A program made the position numbers and the translations under genes. The notes under the pieces are model-generated. The model saw only the letters and a program-made list of their open reading frames with translations. It ran no database searches and was not told where the DNA came from. Shown in pieces: positions 18,654 through 27,198 of a DNA stretch of 64,000 nt. The stretch comes from Flavobacterium weaverense (GTDB taxonomy: Bacteria; Bacteroidota; Bacteroidia; Flavobacteriales; Flavobacteriaceae), in the NCBI RefSeq assembly GCF_003688495.1, contig NZ_REFH01000009.1, forward strand, positions 558,001-622,000, given 5' to 3'. Each line of letters begins with the position of its first letter. The stretch's first letter is position 1.

Positions 18654-19547
18654 ATGGCATTTATTGACTATTATAAAATTCTTGAAATAGATAAAAAAGC
18701 GACAGAAGCTGAGATTAAAAAAGCGTATCGCAAACTTGCTCGTAAATACCATCCTGATTTAAATCCAAATGACAAGGAAGCCGAAAAGAAATTTAAAGAA
18801 TTAAACGAGGCAAATGAAGTTTTGAGCCACGTCGAAAACAGAAAAAAGTACGACGCTTACGGTGAAAACTGGCAGCATGGAGAGCAATATGAAAAATCGA
18901 CACAGCAGCAACAGCAATATCAAGGCAATGGTCAACAAGGAGGTTTCAATGAAGGTGCAGACTTTTCTGATTTTTTCGAATCTATGTTTGGTGGTCGCAC
19001 TCAAGGCAATGGCGGTCGTAGAACAACACAATTTAAAGGACAAGATTTTAACGCTGAACTACAATTAGATTTAAAAGATGTTTTCGCCACTCACAAACGA
19101 ACTTTAACTATAAATGGTAAAAATATCAGAATTACAATTCCTGCAGGAGTTGAGAACGGCCAACAAATAAAAATCAGCGGATTAGGTGGCGAAGGATCTT
19201 CTAACGGGCCAAAAGGTGATTTATACATTACTTTCTCCATTGAAAATCACACTAATTTCAAATTAGAGAAACATAATTTGTATACTACCGTCGATGTGGA
19301 TTTATATACTGCAATACTAGGCGGAGAAATCACTGCAGACACTTTTAACGGGAAAGTAAAACTAATTTTAAAACCTGGAACTCAAAACGGAAGTAAAGTC
19401 AAATTGAAAGGAAAAGGATTTCCTGTTTATAAAAAAGAGGGAGAATTTGGAGACTTATATATTACTTATCAAATAAAAATTCCAACAAATCTCTCTGAAA
19501 AGGAAAAAGAATTATTTACTGAACTTGCAAAATTAAAAACCTCATGA
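18654..19547 (+). CDS. cbpA: DnaJ-type co-chaperone CbpA
   Basis: A 297-residue type II J-protein. The J domain (residues 3-70) has YKILEID, AYRKLARKYHPDLNPND with the essential HPD, and FKELNEANEVL. A Q/G-rich linker (about 80-125) replaces the G/F region and the zinc-finger domain of DnaJ is absent. The C-terminal substrate-binding domains follow (LDLKDVFATHKRTL, GDLYITFSIENH, GDLYITYQIKIP). It should stimulate DnaK ATPase on unfolded clients. Its stop overlaps the start of the next gene by 4 bp; that gene encodes its likely inhibitor CbpM, which supports the CbpA name. Confidence 0.92.
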   Translation: MAFIDYYKILEIDKKATEAEIKKAYRKLARKYHPDLNPNDKEAEKKFKELNEANEVLSHVENRKKYDAYGENWQHGEQYEKSTQQQQQYQGNGQQGGFNEGADFSDFFESMFGGRTQGNGGRRTTQFKGQDFNAELQLDLKDVFATHKRTLTINGKNIRITIPAGVENGQQIKISGLGGEGSSNGPKGDLYITFSIENHTNFKLEKHNLYTTVDVDLYTAILGGEITADTFNGKVKLILKPGTQNGSKVKLKGKGFPVYKKEGEFGDLYITYQIKIPTNLSEKEKELFTELAKLKTS

Positions 19548-19837
19548 ATATAGAAAAATTAATACCAATCCCAGACCTATGTTCCTATTATGAAGTTGAA
19601 ATGTCATTTTTTACAAAACTTAGTGAAATGGGCCGATTAGAAATAATAAAGATCGAAAGCAGTTCGTATATCGATTTAGACGCAATTTACGAAATTGAAA
19701 AAATGATTCATATTCATCAAGATTTAGAAGTTAATTTAGAAGGAATAGACGTTGTTTTGAACATGTTACAAAAATTAGATGGATTACAAAGTGAATTACA
19801 ATCTTTAAAAAATAGACTTAGACTTTACGAAAGTTAG
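19544..19837 (+). CDS. cbpM: Chaperone modulatory protein CbpM (MerR-like)
   Basis: A 97-residue protein of the CbpM family: a short MerR-like N-terminal region (LIPIPDLCSYYEVEMSFF) and a C-terminal helix forming a coiled coil (LQKLDGLQSELQSLKNRL). In E. coli CbpM binds the J domain of CbpA and blocks its activity. The 4-bp overlap with cbpA gives translational coupling, and the gene pair is the strongest evidence since CbpM proteins diverge quickly. Confidence 0.85.
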   Translation: MNIEKLIPIPDLCSYYEVEMSFFTKLSEMGRLEIIKIESSSYIDLDAIYEIEKMIHIHQDLEVNLEGIDVVLNMLQKLDGLQSELQSLKNRLRLYES

Positions 19838-20151
19838 ATTGTTCTGATCTGCTTTAAAAATATAAAAAGAGTAAATTTTGATTTTGGAAAATTTTGAATC
19901 ACTTTTATTTTAGTGAAAAGTTTATTTAATATACATTACAGATGCAGATGAGCAAAGAAAATCTTTTGCAATATAACCGTAAAAAATATCTTTATAGAAT
20001 CAATATTCACTAAGAGCCTTTCGAAAAACACCGAAGAAAGGAAGAATTAGCGTAAAATATATTAAAATAATTATCACGCACTAATTCTTAATAAATAGAA
20101 AACCCAAATTAGAATTTTACTAATTTGGGTTTTCTATTTATAATTAATTCT
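19838..20151. other. Intergenic region between cbpM and cysteine desulfurase gene
   Basis: 314 bp between convergent genes. It holds the strong hairpin at 20093-20139 and otherwise AT-rich sequence with no recognisable feature. Confidence 0.5.
20093..20139. terminator. Strong bidirectional terminator
   Basis: A perfect 20-bp inverted repeat (20093-20112 and 20120-20139, core CCCAAATTAG / CTAATTTGGG) with a 7-nt loop. It lies 13 bp beyond the stop of the desulfurase gene and between convergent genes. Confidence 0.85.
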
Positions 20152-21276
20152 TTATATCGTTTTTAAAGCTTCGATAAGAGCATCGATATCTTGCAGTTTA
20201 TTAAAATGACTAAAAGAAATTCTTAAACTTGGTTTTTTTAAATCTTGATCTGAAAGCATTTCTAATAAAACGTGGGAAGGCTTTATACTTCCTGACTGGC
20301 AAGCACTTCCTCTAGAAACTGCGATTCCCTTCATATCTAAATGAAATAAAATCATTGCTGTTTTATCTTCGGGAAAAGGTAATAGTACGTTTAAAATAGT
20401 GTAAAAGCCATCAACATCTCCATTTACTTTATAATCTGGAAACTCTATTTCTAATTTGGATAAAAGATATTCTCTTAGGTCTAAAATATGACTTTTTTCT
20501 GTTTCCAAGTTGGTATAGGATAACTCTAACGCTTTTGCCATTCCTGCAATTTGATGCAAAGCCTCAGTTCCAGCGCGTAATCCTTTTTCTTGCTCTCCAC
20601 CAAAAAATAATGGTTGGATACCAGAATTTTTTCGAATAAAGGTAAAACCGACACCTTTAGGTCCGTGAAATTTATGAGCACTTGCAACGATAAAATCAAC
20701 TGCTGTTATCTGTAAATCTATTTCTATTTTACCAATGGATTGTACGGTATCCGAATGAAACAAAGCAGCATGTTCTTTACAAATTATACCAACGCGTTCT
20801 AAATCTAAAATAGTACCAGTCTCATTATTAACATGCATCAAACTCACCAGCGTTTTCTCGTCGTGAGATAACAATTCCACTAAATGAGTGATATCAATTT
20901 CTCCGCTTGCTTTGACGTTTACATAATCTATTTTAATATCAAATTCTTTTTGTAAAACCAATGCAGTGTACAAAACCGCATGATGTTCCATTCTACTAGT
21001 GATTATTCGCGTCACTTGTAAATCCTTGACAGCCGAACGAAGAATCCAGTTATTAGCTTCTGTGCCGCAAGAAGTAAAAATAATCTCTTGTGCAGTCGCA
21101 TTTAAATTTTGTGCAATTGATTTTCTTGAAAGTTCTAAAACACTTTTAGACTTGCGTCCTAAGCTATGAGTTGAAGAAGGGTTACCATAATCTTCTGCTA
21201 ATACCTTAGTCATTTCTTGAATTACTTCAGGCCGAAGTGCCGTCGTTGAGGCATTATCGAGATATATATTTTTCAT
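20152..21276 (-). CDS. Cysteine desulfurase (NifS/IscS family)
   Basis: A 374-residue PLP enzyme that takes sulfur from cysteine to form a protein persulfide and alanine. It shows NIYLDNASTTALRPEV at the N-terminus, the PLP lysine in SAHKFHGPKGVGF, and the active-site cysteine in SRGSACQSGS on the long loop typical of class I enzymes. It lacks isc or suf neighbours, so it may act in tRNA thiolation or in Fe-S supply; the symbol is left empty for that reason. The RarD-like permease gene lies 29 bp upstream on the same strand. Confidence 0.88.
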   Translation of the reverse strand: MKNIYLDNASTTALRPEVIQEMTKVLAEDYGNPSSTHSLGRKSKSVLELSRKSIAQNLNATAQEIIFTSCGTEANNWILRSAVKDLQVTRIITSRMEHHAVLYTALVLQKEFDIKIDYVNVKASGEIDITHLVELLSHDEKTLVSLMHVNNETGTILDLERVGIICKEHAALFHSDTVQSIGKIEIDLQITAVDFIVASAHKFHGPKGVGFTFIRKNSGIQPLFFGGEQEKGLRAGTEALHQIAGMAKALELSYTNLETEKSHILDLREYLLSKLEIEFPDYKVNGDVDGFYTILNVLLPFPEDKTAMILFHLDMKGIAVSRGSACQSGSIKPSHVLLEMLSDQDLKKPSLRISFSHFNKLQDIDALIEALKTI

Positions 21277-21305
21277 TTTGTTTTATTATAAAGCATTAAA
21301 AAAAA

Positions 21306-22211
21306 CTACTTTTTGTTCAATAGTAGTATTCTGCGGGAGAATAAAGCTTTGGCATTAAAGACCACTATCGAAATTAAAATTAAAAAATAGGAAAATAATT
21401 GTAATGTGCTGACTTGTTCATTGTAATAAAAAATCGCTACTAAAAACGTTATTATAGGATTAATATAAAGCATAATCCCTACCGCTGAAGAATTGATTCC
21501 TTTAAGTGCATACAAATTTAAAAACAGTGGGATTATCGTAAAAAACACCACAACAAAAAACATACAAGCATAAAATAAAGGTTCTGTAGGAAGCGCGCCG
21601 CTGTAACTAGGATAAAAAGGAAGAATAACTACAGCTGTAAAAAGCAACTGTATTGTTAACGCTAAAAATTTATCCATTTGGCTATTTTTTCGTTGACTAA
21701 CAAGATAAAGAGCATAGGTTGTGGCGACTATAAGACTGTAGAATATATCGGTAAAATGATTAAATGACAATAAGACGCAGCTAAAAAGACTGATCATAAC
21801 AGCTATCCATTGTATTTTACTTAATTTCTCTTGCAAAATAAAGAAAGCGAAGACTGTAGTTAGAATTGGGCATATTAAGTACGCTAAAGATGCTGCTTTA
21901 ACGCTGACATGATTGACCACATAAATAAAAACAAACCAATTTAAAATAAGAAAGACAGCTCCTCCCAGAGTTAGAGATATTACACTTCTCTTTTGTCGCA
22001 AGGTGCTACTTTTAAATTGTCTCCAATCTTTCCTTAATACGTTTCTTCGGAAAGCAAGGTTGATCGTTACCATCGTCAATACACTAAAAAACACACGGTA
22101 AAAAAGAATATCAAGTGAAGCGTAATTATGCAATGGTTTTAAAGCGAAACTAAAAAAACCCCAGAGAAAGAATGCTATAAAAGCAGCCGAATAATATTTA
22201 TTAACTGGCAT
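21306..22211 (-). CDS. EamA/RarD-family permease
   Basis: A 301-residue inner-membrane protein with about ten hydrophobic helices in the two-EamA-domain layout. The start KYYSAAFIAFFLWGFFSFALKPL and the following ILFYRVFFS are characteristic of RarD proteins. RarD relatives are called chloramphenicol-sensitive proteins but the real substrate is unclear; EamA members export metabolites. ATG 22211 is 19 nt downstream of a -7 box. It may be co-transcribed with the desulfurase gene 29 bp downstream. Confidence 0.82.
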   Translation of the reverse strand: MPVNKYYSAAFIAFFLWGFFSFALKPLHNYASLDILFYRVFFSVLTMVTINLAFRRNVLRKDWRQFKSSTLRQKRSVISLTLGGAVFLILNWFVFIYVVNHVSVKAASLAYLICPILTTVFAFFILQEKLSKIQWIAVMISLFSCVLLSFNHFTDIFYSLIVATTYALYLVSQRKNSQMDKFLALTIQLLFTAVVILPFYPSYSGALPTEPLFYACMFFVVVFFTIIPLFLNLYALKGINSSAVGIMLYINPIITFLVAIFYYNEQVSTLQLFSYFLILISIVVFNAKALFSRRILLLNKK

Positions 22212-22230
22212 AAGAAGTATTAAATTGCTG

Positions 22231-22238
22231 CAAATATA
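22231..22238 (-). promoter_or_regulatory. Promoter -7 box of rarD-like gene
   Basis: Minus-strand TATATTTG matches TAnnTTTG, with 19 nt to the ATG at 22211. No clear -33 element. Confidence 0.5.
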
Positions 22239-22369
22239 CTGATTTCATTCTGCTTTAACACGTTTCAAATCGTTCTTGAATATAAAAATAAGTAATAATT
22301 CTTCTCAAATTTTAAGTGCGTAACAAACACAATTTGATGTTAAATAATCTAATTTTAAAGGGTATTCCA

Positions 22370-22398
22370 TTTGGAACAAATTAAAAATTCTATTTTTG
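22370..22398 (+). promoter_or_regulatory. Promoter of lipoprotein gene
   Basis: TTTG (22370-22373) and TATTTTTG (22391-22398) match the -33 and -7 boxes with a 17-bp spacer. The ATG at 22416 follows 17 nt after the -7 box. This also shows that the in-frame TTG at 22371 is a promoter element, not a start codon. Confidence 0.65.
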
Positions 22399-22415
22399 TT
22401 AGAAATATTATAAAA

Positions 22416-23363
22416 ATGAAAAGAATAATTGGTTTATTGATTTTTACTTTGTGTTTAAACAGTTGCGACGACGGAGATTTAATACAAGAAGACATTAGCT
22501 TTGACACTGTTGGCGTGCAGCAATGCGCATCAAATTCGCTACTTTATAAAGTAAAAGACAGTGAGGCTTTAATTTTTAACGCCACTGGAATTAATTTTCC
22601 AACAGAGACTACAACTCAAACACTAAACGTAAGTGAGTCCAACCGTTTAATTTATCGTTTTTATAATAACAAGGTTACATCTGCTACAATCTGTGACGCT
22701 ATTCCACCGGCTATTCCTGTTGTAACAGATCAGTGGTCAGCAACTGGAGGCAAAATAATTATAAATACTACAGCGGTCAAAACTGTAAAGGATACTGATA
22801 ATAGCTCTAAAATTACGGGTTATAACCATAATATTACTTTTAAAAACATCACATTTAATAAAAGCGACGGTAAAACTCAAGTATACGAGACGTTTACTTT
22901 TGGTGACTTGGTTGTAAGCGCAACAGCATTACCATTAGCTTTTACAAAAGTTTTAAAGCAATGTCCTTCCACTAAACAAGTTTACGACAAGAACAGTAGC
23001 GAAGCGCTAATATTAGATATTGATCCAGCACTAATTGTTAATACAGCTACACAGTTAAACGCTCCGAGAACAGGTTTGATATCAGATATGAAAAATAAAC
23101 TAACGTATAGATTATTCTCTGGCTTATTAACCGATGACTACTTTTGTAATAGTGTTTATCCAGCAACTCCTGCAATTATTGAGGAATGGATTGCAGTACC
23201 CGGAGTAGCAAATACAACTGGAATCATCGAGGTAACAACTACAATTTTTGGAAATGGATTCAAGCATACTATCGTCATAAAAAAAGGAAAATTAAAGAAA
23301 GGAAATAGCGATTTTCTTTTAGGTGATAATTACATTTATGGTGAATTACTAACCACTAATTAG
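22416..23363 (+). CDS. Lipoprotein with tandem duplicated domain, unknown function
   Basis: A 315-residue predicted lipoprotein I do not recognise by family. The signal peptide is MKRIIGLLIFTLCLNSC with lipobox LNSC. The acidic DDGD after the cysteine resembles the surface-export signal of Bacteroidota lipoproteins. The mature part consists of two related halves of about 140 residues. Each starts with a QC pair and has SEALI, then NRLIYRF or NKLTYRL, then C(D/N)..(P)PA.P, a Trp about ten residues on, and a G(K/I)I(I/E) strand. This internal duplication is read directly from the protein. It stands alone behind its own promoter and ahead of a shared terminator. Confidence 0.75.
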   Translation: MKRIIGLLIFTLCLNSCDDGDLIQEDISFDTVGVQQCASNSLLYKVKDSEALIFNATGINFPTETTTQTLNVSESNRLIYRFYNNKVTSATICDAIPPAIPVVTDQWSATGGKIIINTTAVKTVKDTDNSSKITGYNHNITFKNITFNKSDGKTQVYETFTFGDLVVSATALPLAFTKVLKQCPSTKQVYDKNSSEALILDIDPALIVNTATQLNAPRTGLISDMKNKLTYRLFSGLLTDDYFCNSVYPATPAIIEEWIAVPGVANTTGIIEVTTTIFGNGFKHTIVIKKGKLKKGNSDFLLGDNYIYGELLTTN

Positions 23364-23412
23364 GCTTATAAATAACGTATATAATAGCATTAGAACTGCT
23401 CCCAATAAATAG

Positions 23413-23476
23413 TAAAAGGTCTTATTTTAAACTGAATTTTCTATGTGAATTTCAGTTTAAAATTGGACCTCTTTTT
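23413..23476. terminator. Bidirectional terminator
   Basis: A 13-bp perfect inner stem (ATTTTAAACTGAA, 23424-23436, with 23451-23463) extends outward through AAAAGGTC and GGACCTCTTTT with a small internal loop. It lies between the convergent lipoprotein and Smr genes, with T-rich sequence on the right. Confidence 0.75.
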
Positions 23477-23500
23477 TAATCTAAAAATAGATGTAGCAAA

Positions 23501-24058
23501 TTACATCGCGCTTTGTTTTATAAAAACTTCGGTGGCACCTTGACCATATTTTTGATAATTACCCTCTACAAAAGCAATGTTATCGTATCTTCCTAACAAG
23601 AAATCTAGCTCTGCTTTTAACACTCCTTCACCAACGCCGTGAATAAAAACTATCTTGGGAATTCTATTTCTAATTGCAAATTCAATGTGACGTTTAGCCG
23701 TATCAGTTTGTAATGTAAGAATGTCATAATTTGACATTCCACGTTTGTTAGGAACTAATTTTTCTATGTGCAAATCAAATTCTGGAGCAGGAATTTCATG
23801 CTTAGATTTCTTCTCTTTTACAAAACTTCGAGCTTTTGGAATTTCTTTTTCCTTAGAAATTTCACTTACATCAAATCTTCTAATAGAATCAAGTAAGTTA
23901 CTGGAATCGTTTATTTTAAGTAATTCATTGACAAAAAATGTCATCACAAATCCATCCTGTGTTTCTATTGTGATTTGGTCGCCTTGCACTGACAGCACTA
24001 CTCCATCCATCGCTTCATCAAGTACCGAAACTTTATCCCCTTTTTTATACATTGTCAT
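23501..24058 (-). CDS. Smr-domain protein (DUF2027-like N-terminus)
   Basis: A 185-residue protein. Residues 1-60 (KKGDKVSVLDEAMDGVVLSV and on) form a small beta-rich domain like the N-terminus of DUF2027 proteins. The C-terminal 90 residues are an Smr domain with FDLHIEKL, a long helix and FIHGVGEGVLKAEL, the DLH and HGxG marks of this nuclease-like fold found at the end of MutS2. Substrate is unknown; Smr domains nick or bind branched DNA, or act on RNA. Its start overlaps the 3' end of the upstream small gene by 14 bp. Confidence 0.85.
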   Translation of the reverse strand: MTMYKKGDKVSVLDEAMDGVVLSVQGDQITIETQDGFVMTFFVNELLKINDSSNLLDSIRRFDVSEISKEKEIPKARSFVKEKKSKHEIPAPEFDLHIEKLVPNKRGMSNYDILTLQTDTAKRHIEFAIRNRIPKIVFIHGVGEGVLKAELDFLLGRYDNIAFVEGNYQKYGQGATEVFIKQSAM

Positions 24059-24227
24059 CTTCTTTATCTTGATTCTTACTTGGTGTTTTTGCGCTCAATT
24101 GCATCATGCCAAACATGAAAACTGCAATTGCGCCAACCATTATATAAACGTTTTTTTCAGCACTCGCCTGTTGGTATAGCGCCACTAATATGGCTACTAT
24201 CATTATGGGAATTAGAAACTTTTTCAT
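24045..24227 (-). CDS. Small two-helix membrane protein, unknown
   Basis: A 60-residue protein with two hydrophobic segments (about residues 3-18 and 26-44) and a charged C-terminal tail (KTPSKNQDKEDDNV). I do not recognise the family. It is supported as a gene by the clean hydrophobic pattern, an ATG after an A-rich leader, and a 14-bp overlap with the Smr gene downstream, which suggests coupling. Confidence 0.65.
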   Translation of the reverse strand: MKKFLIPIMIVAILVALYQQASAEKNVYIMVGAIAVFMFGMMQLSAKTPSKNQDKEDDNV

Positions 24228-24327
24228 CTTTTAAAATATCAGATTCCAAAAGTAATGAATTTAAAATTACCTCTTTATTATTTCAATGCTTAGTTAATTT
24301 ATTGTAAAATTGTAAAAAATAAAACTG

Positions 24328-24609
24328 TTGGATTTAGAAAAATATATGTTCCCTTGTTTAAGCAAAACACTCTTTGGAATAGAGTGTTTAGGTTGCGGAT
24401 TTCAGCGAAGTTTTTTTCTGCTTTTACAAGGCGATATTTCTGGATCTTTTAAAATGTATCCAGCACTTTTTACGACTTTTTTATTTCTTTTAATTCTTGG
24501 ATTAAATCATTTTGACACCTCCAGAAATTATAAAAAATCACTTCTGTTTTCGGCAATTTTAAACGGAACATTTATGATTGTAGGTTATGTTTTTAAAAAC
24601 TACTGCTAA
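24328..24609 (+). CDS. DUF2752 family membrane protein
   Basis: A 93-residue protein with the DUF2752 signature CxxxxLFGIxCLGCGFQRSF near the N-terminus (residues 9-28) and two hydrophobic helices after it. The C.GCG.QR motif is the family's conserved core; function is unknown. I use the TTG start at 24328, giving MDLEKYMFPC, because my recollection of homologues is that they begin about six residues before the MxPC motif. ATG 24346 is the alternative. It stands alone. Confidence 0.75.
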   Translation: MDLEKYMFPCLSKTLFGIECLGCGFQRSFFLLLQGDISGSFKMYPALFTTFLFLLILGLNHFDTSRNYKKSLLFSAILNGTFMIVGYVFKNYC

Positions 24610-24640
24610 GATTAATTTCATTTTTACTCTTGTTAAAAAC

Positions 24641-25339
24641 TTATTTAATTCTAGATAAAATGTCGTTCATCATTTCGATTTGTACTTTTTGAATTTCGAT
24701 CAATTCTTCTTGCTGATGCATAATTAAATGATCCAGTTTTTCATGTAGCATCCTTATTTCCAATTCCGATTTTAAGTTGATCATATAATCTTTCTTGGCT
24801 CTTTCTCTATCTTTCTCTTCTTGGCGATTTTGACTCATCATAATCACTGGTGCTTGAAGTGCCGCTAAACATGATAATATTAAATTCAGCAAAATGAAAG
24901 GATAAGGATCAAAACCTTTATCTAAAAGAGTGTAGATGTTTGCCAAAATCCACAATAAAATAAAAATACCAAACATTATGATAAATTTCCAGCTTCCGCC
25001 AAAAGCAGCTACTGTATCAGCAACTTTTTGTCCTATGGTTCTATAACCTATTTCGTCTTCTACAGTATTAACTAATGACACATCCGCCTTTAGCGAACCA
25101 ATTACTTTATTTTCCAAGTTTGAAAACTCCCCTATTTCAACCGATAGATAATTAGAAATATATTTCTCTCTATACATATTAAGTTCTTCAATAGAAAGAA
25201 ATTTATTTTCATCAAAATCAGGATAATCCGCTTGTATCAGCGTAAAAATAGGGTCGCGTACAGTTTTTGCAGAAATTCTGTCGGAAATAGGAAATTCCTT
25301 TTTAGAAACATCACTTATAAAAGTTGAGTCATTTTTCAT
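24641..25339 (-). CDS. DUF1003 family membrane protein
   Basis: A 232-residue protein. After a soluble N-terminal region it has two close transmembrane helices (about residues 115-137 and 143-165). The family core is IGQKVADTVAAFGGSWKFI, ANIYTLLDKGFDPYPFILLN and LQAPVIMMSQNRQ. A charged coiled-coil tail (about 170-232) follows. DUF1003 proteins are widespread inner-membrane proteins of unknown role. The gene is single, convergent with the DUF2752 gene and divergent from the cysteine synthase gene. Confidence 0.85.
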   Translation of the reverse strand: MKNDSTFISDVSKKEFPISDRISAKTVRDPIFTLIQADYPDFDENKFLSIEELNMYREKYISNYLSVEIGEFSNLENKVIGSLKADVSLVNTVEDEIGYRTIGQKVADTVAAFGGSWKFIIMFGIFILLWILANIYTLLDKGFDPYPFILLNLILSCLAALQAPVIMMSQNRQEEKDRERAKKDYMINLKSELEIRMLHEKLDHLIMHQQEELIEIQKVQIEMMNDILSRIK

Positions 25340-25625
25340 AGTAGTTCATTTATTGGCTAATTTTAAGAGAACCATATTAGTAAGTTATCTTATAAATACT
25401 AAATGTATAAATTATTACGAGAAATAATTTAAATAATAATGGAGGAAATTTTTCTGTATATATTCTTTAATCCCATTCCATGTTTTCCAAATTACTTCAA
25501 TACCTTTGTTTTAAGCGTTATGAATAGATAAGTGAAGTAATTTAACTGAAAATTATTAGTAATAATAGCTGGAATTATTGAGAGTTTAGTAATGCAATTA
25601 TCAAATTGAAATTAAAGAGAATACG

Positions 25626-26513
25626 ATGAAATCGCAAAAAATAATTGACTTAATTGGTAATACTCCTTTAGTGGAATCTACCAAATTGGTAAAAAATAAA
25701 AATGTAAAACTTCTATTAAAATTAGAGGGAAATAATCCTGGAGGAAGTGTAAAAGATCGAGCTGCTTATTTCATGATCAAATCGGCAATGGAAAGAGGCG
25801 AAATCAAAAAAGGTGATAAACTAATAGAAGCTACAAGCGGAAATACAGGTATTGCGCTAGCGATGATAGCCCAATTATTCAACATAGAGATAGAATTAGT
25901 ATTACCTGAAGATTCGACTAAGGAACGCACCCAAACAATGCGAGCTTACGGCGCTACAGTTATCTTGACACCTGCTAGTACAGGAATCATTGGATCGAGA
26001 GACTATGCAGATAAAAAAGTAGCTGAAGGTGGTTACATTATGCTGAATCAATTTGCAAATGATGACAATTGGAAAGCACATTATAATACAACCGGTCCAG
26101 AAGTGTGGAAAGATACTGATGGAACTGTAACTCATTTTGTGGCAGCGATGGGAACAACCGGAACAATTATAGGAACTTCGACCTATCTAAAAGAACAAAA
26201 TTCTAATATTCAAATCGTAGGAGCTCAACCTAGTGATGGATCTCAAATTCCAGGAATTAGAAAATGGCCTCAAGAATATTTGCCAAAAATATTTGACGCA
26301 TCAAAAGTAGACACAATAATAGAAGTTTCAGAAAAAGAAGCTCGTGCGATGACAAAACGATTAGCGCTGGAGGAAGGTATATTTGCTGGAATGAGTAGCG
26401 GCGGATCAGTTGCTGCTGCTATCAAAATAGCAAATACTCTAGAATCAGGAGTGATAGTTGCTATTATTTGCGACCGCGGTGACCGTTATTTATCTTCAGA
26501 CCTGTTTGATTAA
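25626..26513 (+). CDS. cysM: Cysteine synthase, CysM type
   Basis: A 295-residue fold-type II PLP enzyme that makes cysteine from O-acetylserine and sulfide. The PLP lysine K43 lies in NNPGGSVKDRAA, the phosphate-binding loop is EATSGNTGIAL, and GMSSGGSVAAA lies near the C-terminus. The short length (295) and the form IGNTPLVESTKLV fit CysM better than CysK (about 320), though the two are hard to separate by eye. No cysE is adjacent. A strong terminator follows. Confidence 0.85.
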   Translation: MKSQKIIDLIGNTPLVESTKLVKNKNVKLLLKLEGNNPGGSVKDRAAYFMIKSAMERGEIKKGDKLIEATSGNTGIALAMIAQLFNIEIELVLPEDSTKERTQTMRAYGATVILTPASTGIIGSRDYADKKVAEGGYIMLNQFANDDNWKAHYNTTGPEVWKDTDGTVTHFVAAMGTTGTIIGTSTYLKEQNSNIQIVGAQPSDGSQIPGIRKWPQEYLPKIFDASKVDTIIEVSEKEARAMTKRLALEEGIFAGMSSGGSVAAAIKIANTLESGVIVAIICDRGDRYLSSDLFD

Positions 26514-26535
26514 CTTTAATCCTTAAGTTGAAAAC

Positions 26536-26570
26536 AAAAAAGCTTGGTTTTAGTAAAACCAAGCTTTTTT
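26536..26570. terminator. Strong bidirectional terminator after cysM
   Basis: Perfect 15-bp arms (26536-26550, 26556-26570; core AAGCTTGG / CCAAGCTT) with a 5-nt loop and A/T runs on both sides. It serves convergent cysM and osmC. Confidence 0.9.
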
Positions 26571-26588
26571 TATAATAAAAATTTAAAT

Positions 26589-26999
26589 TTATTTCAATGT
26601 TGCAGTTGTAGAAATTTCTGCATTTAATAATTTCGAAATAGGACAGTTTTTCTCTGCTTTTGTAACTTGCTGCTGAAATGCTTCATCAGAAATTCCTTTT
26701 ACACTAGCATTAACAGTCAAATGTGAACTAATAACTGTAAAATCTACTAAATCAATATCACATTTTGTTTCAATACTTCCTACTTCAAAACCTTCTTCAG
26801 TTAAATAAGCGGAAAGCTGCATCGTAAAACATCCTGCATGCGCTGCGGCTATTAGCTCCTCTGGATTTGTACCAACACCCTCTTCAAAGCGTGATTTAAA
26901 TGAATATTGTGTATCCTGTAAAGTTGTACTTTGGGTACTTATTTTTCCGTCTCCTTCTTTTAATGAACCATTCCAAACTGCTGTTGCATTTCTTTTCAT
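26589..26999 (-). CDS. osmC: OsmC family peroxiredoxin
   Basis: A 136-residue thiol peroxidase of the OsmC branch. Both redox cysteines are present: one in AAAHAGCFTMQLS and one in EKNCPISKLL. The conserved N-terminal VWNGSLKEGDGKIST and the RFEEG..TNPEELI stretch separate it from Ohr. It should reduce organic hydroperoxides in the cytoplasm. It is a single gene. Confidence 0.9.
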   Translation of the reverse strand: MKRNATAVWNGSLKEGDGKISTQSTTLQDTQYSFKSRFEEGVGTNPEELIAAAHAGCFTMQLSAYLTEEGFEVGSIETKCDIDLVDFTVISSHLTVNASVKGISDEAFQQQVTKAEKNCPISKLLNAEISTTATLK

Positions 27000-27198
27000 A
27001 ATAACTTTATTTTTAAATGAATTAACTTAAATGTATTGTTGGTATAAATTTAGATTCTAAAAAGATTGTGAACATTTTTTTGCTTAAAGTAAAAAAACAT
27101 AACCCTTAAAAATCTATCTTCTCTCAAATTTAGCTCATTTAATCCTACTTTTCTTTTAAAAACACGCTTTTTAACGAAATTTTAAAGTATAATTACAC

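Noticed and set aside
24346..24609. Shorter ATG start for the DUF2752 protein
   Set aside because: The TTG start gives the usual number of residues before the first conserved Cys; kept as the alternative.
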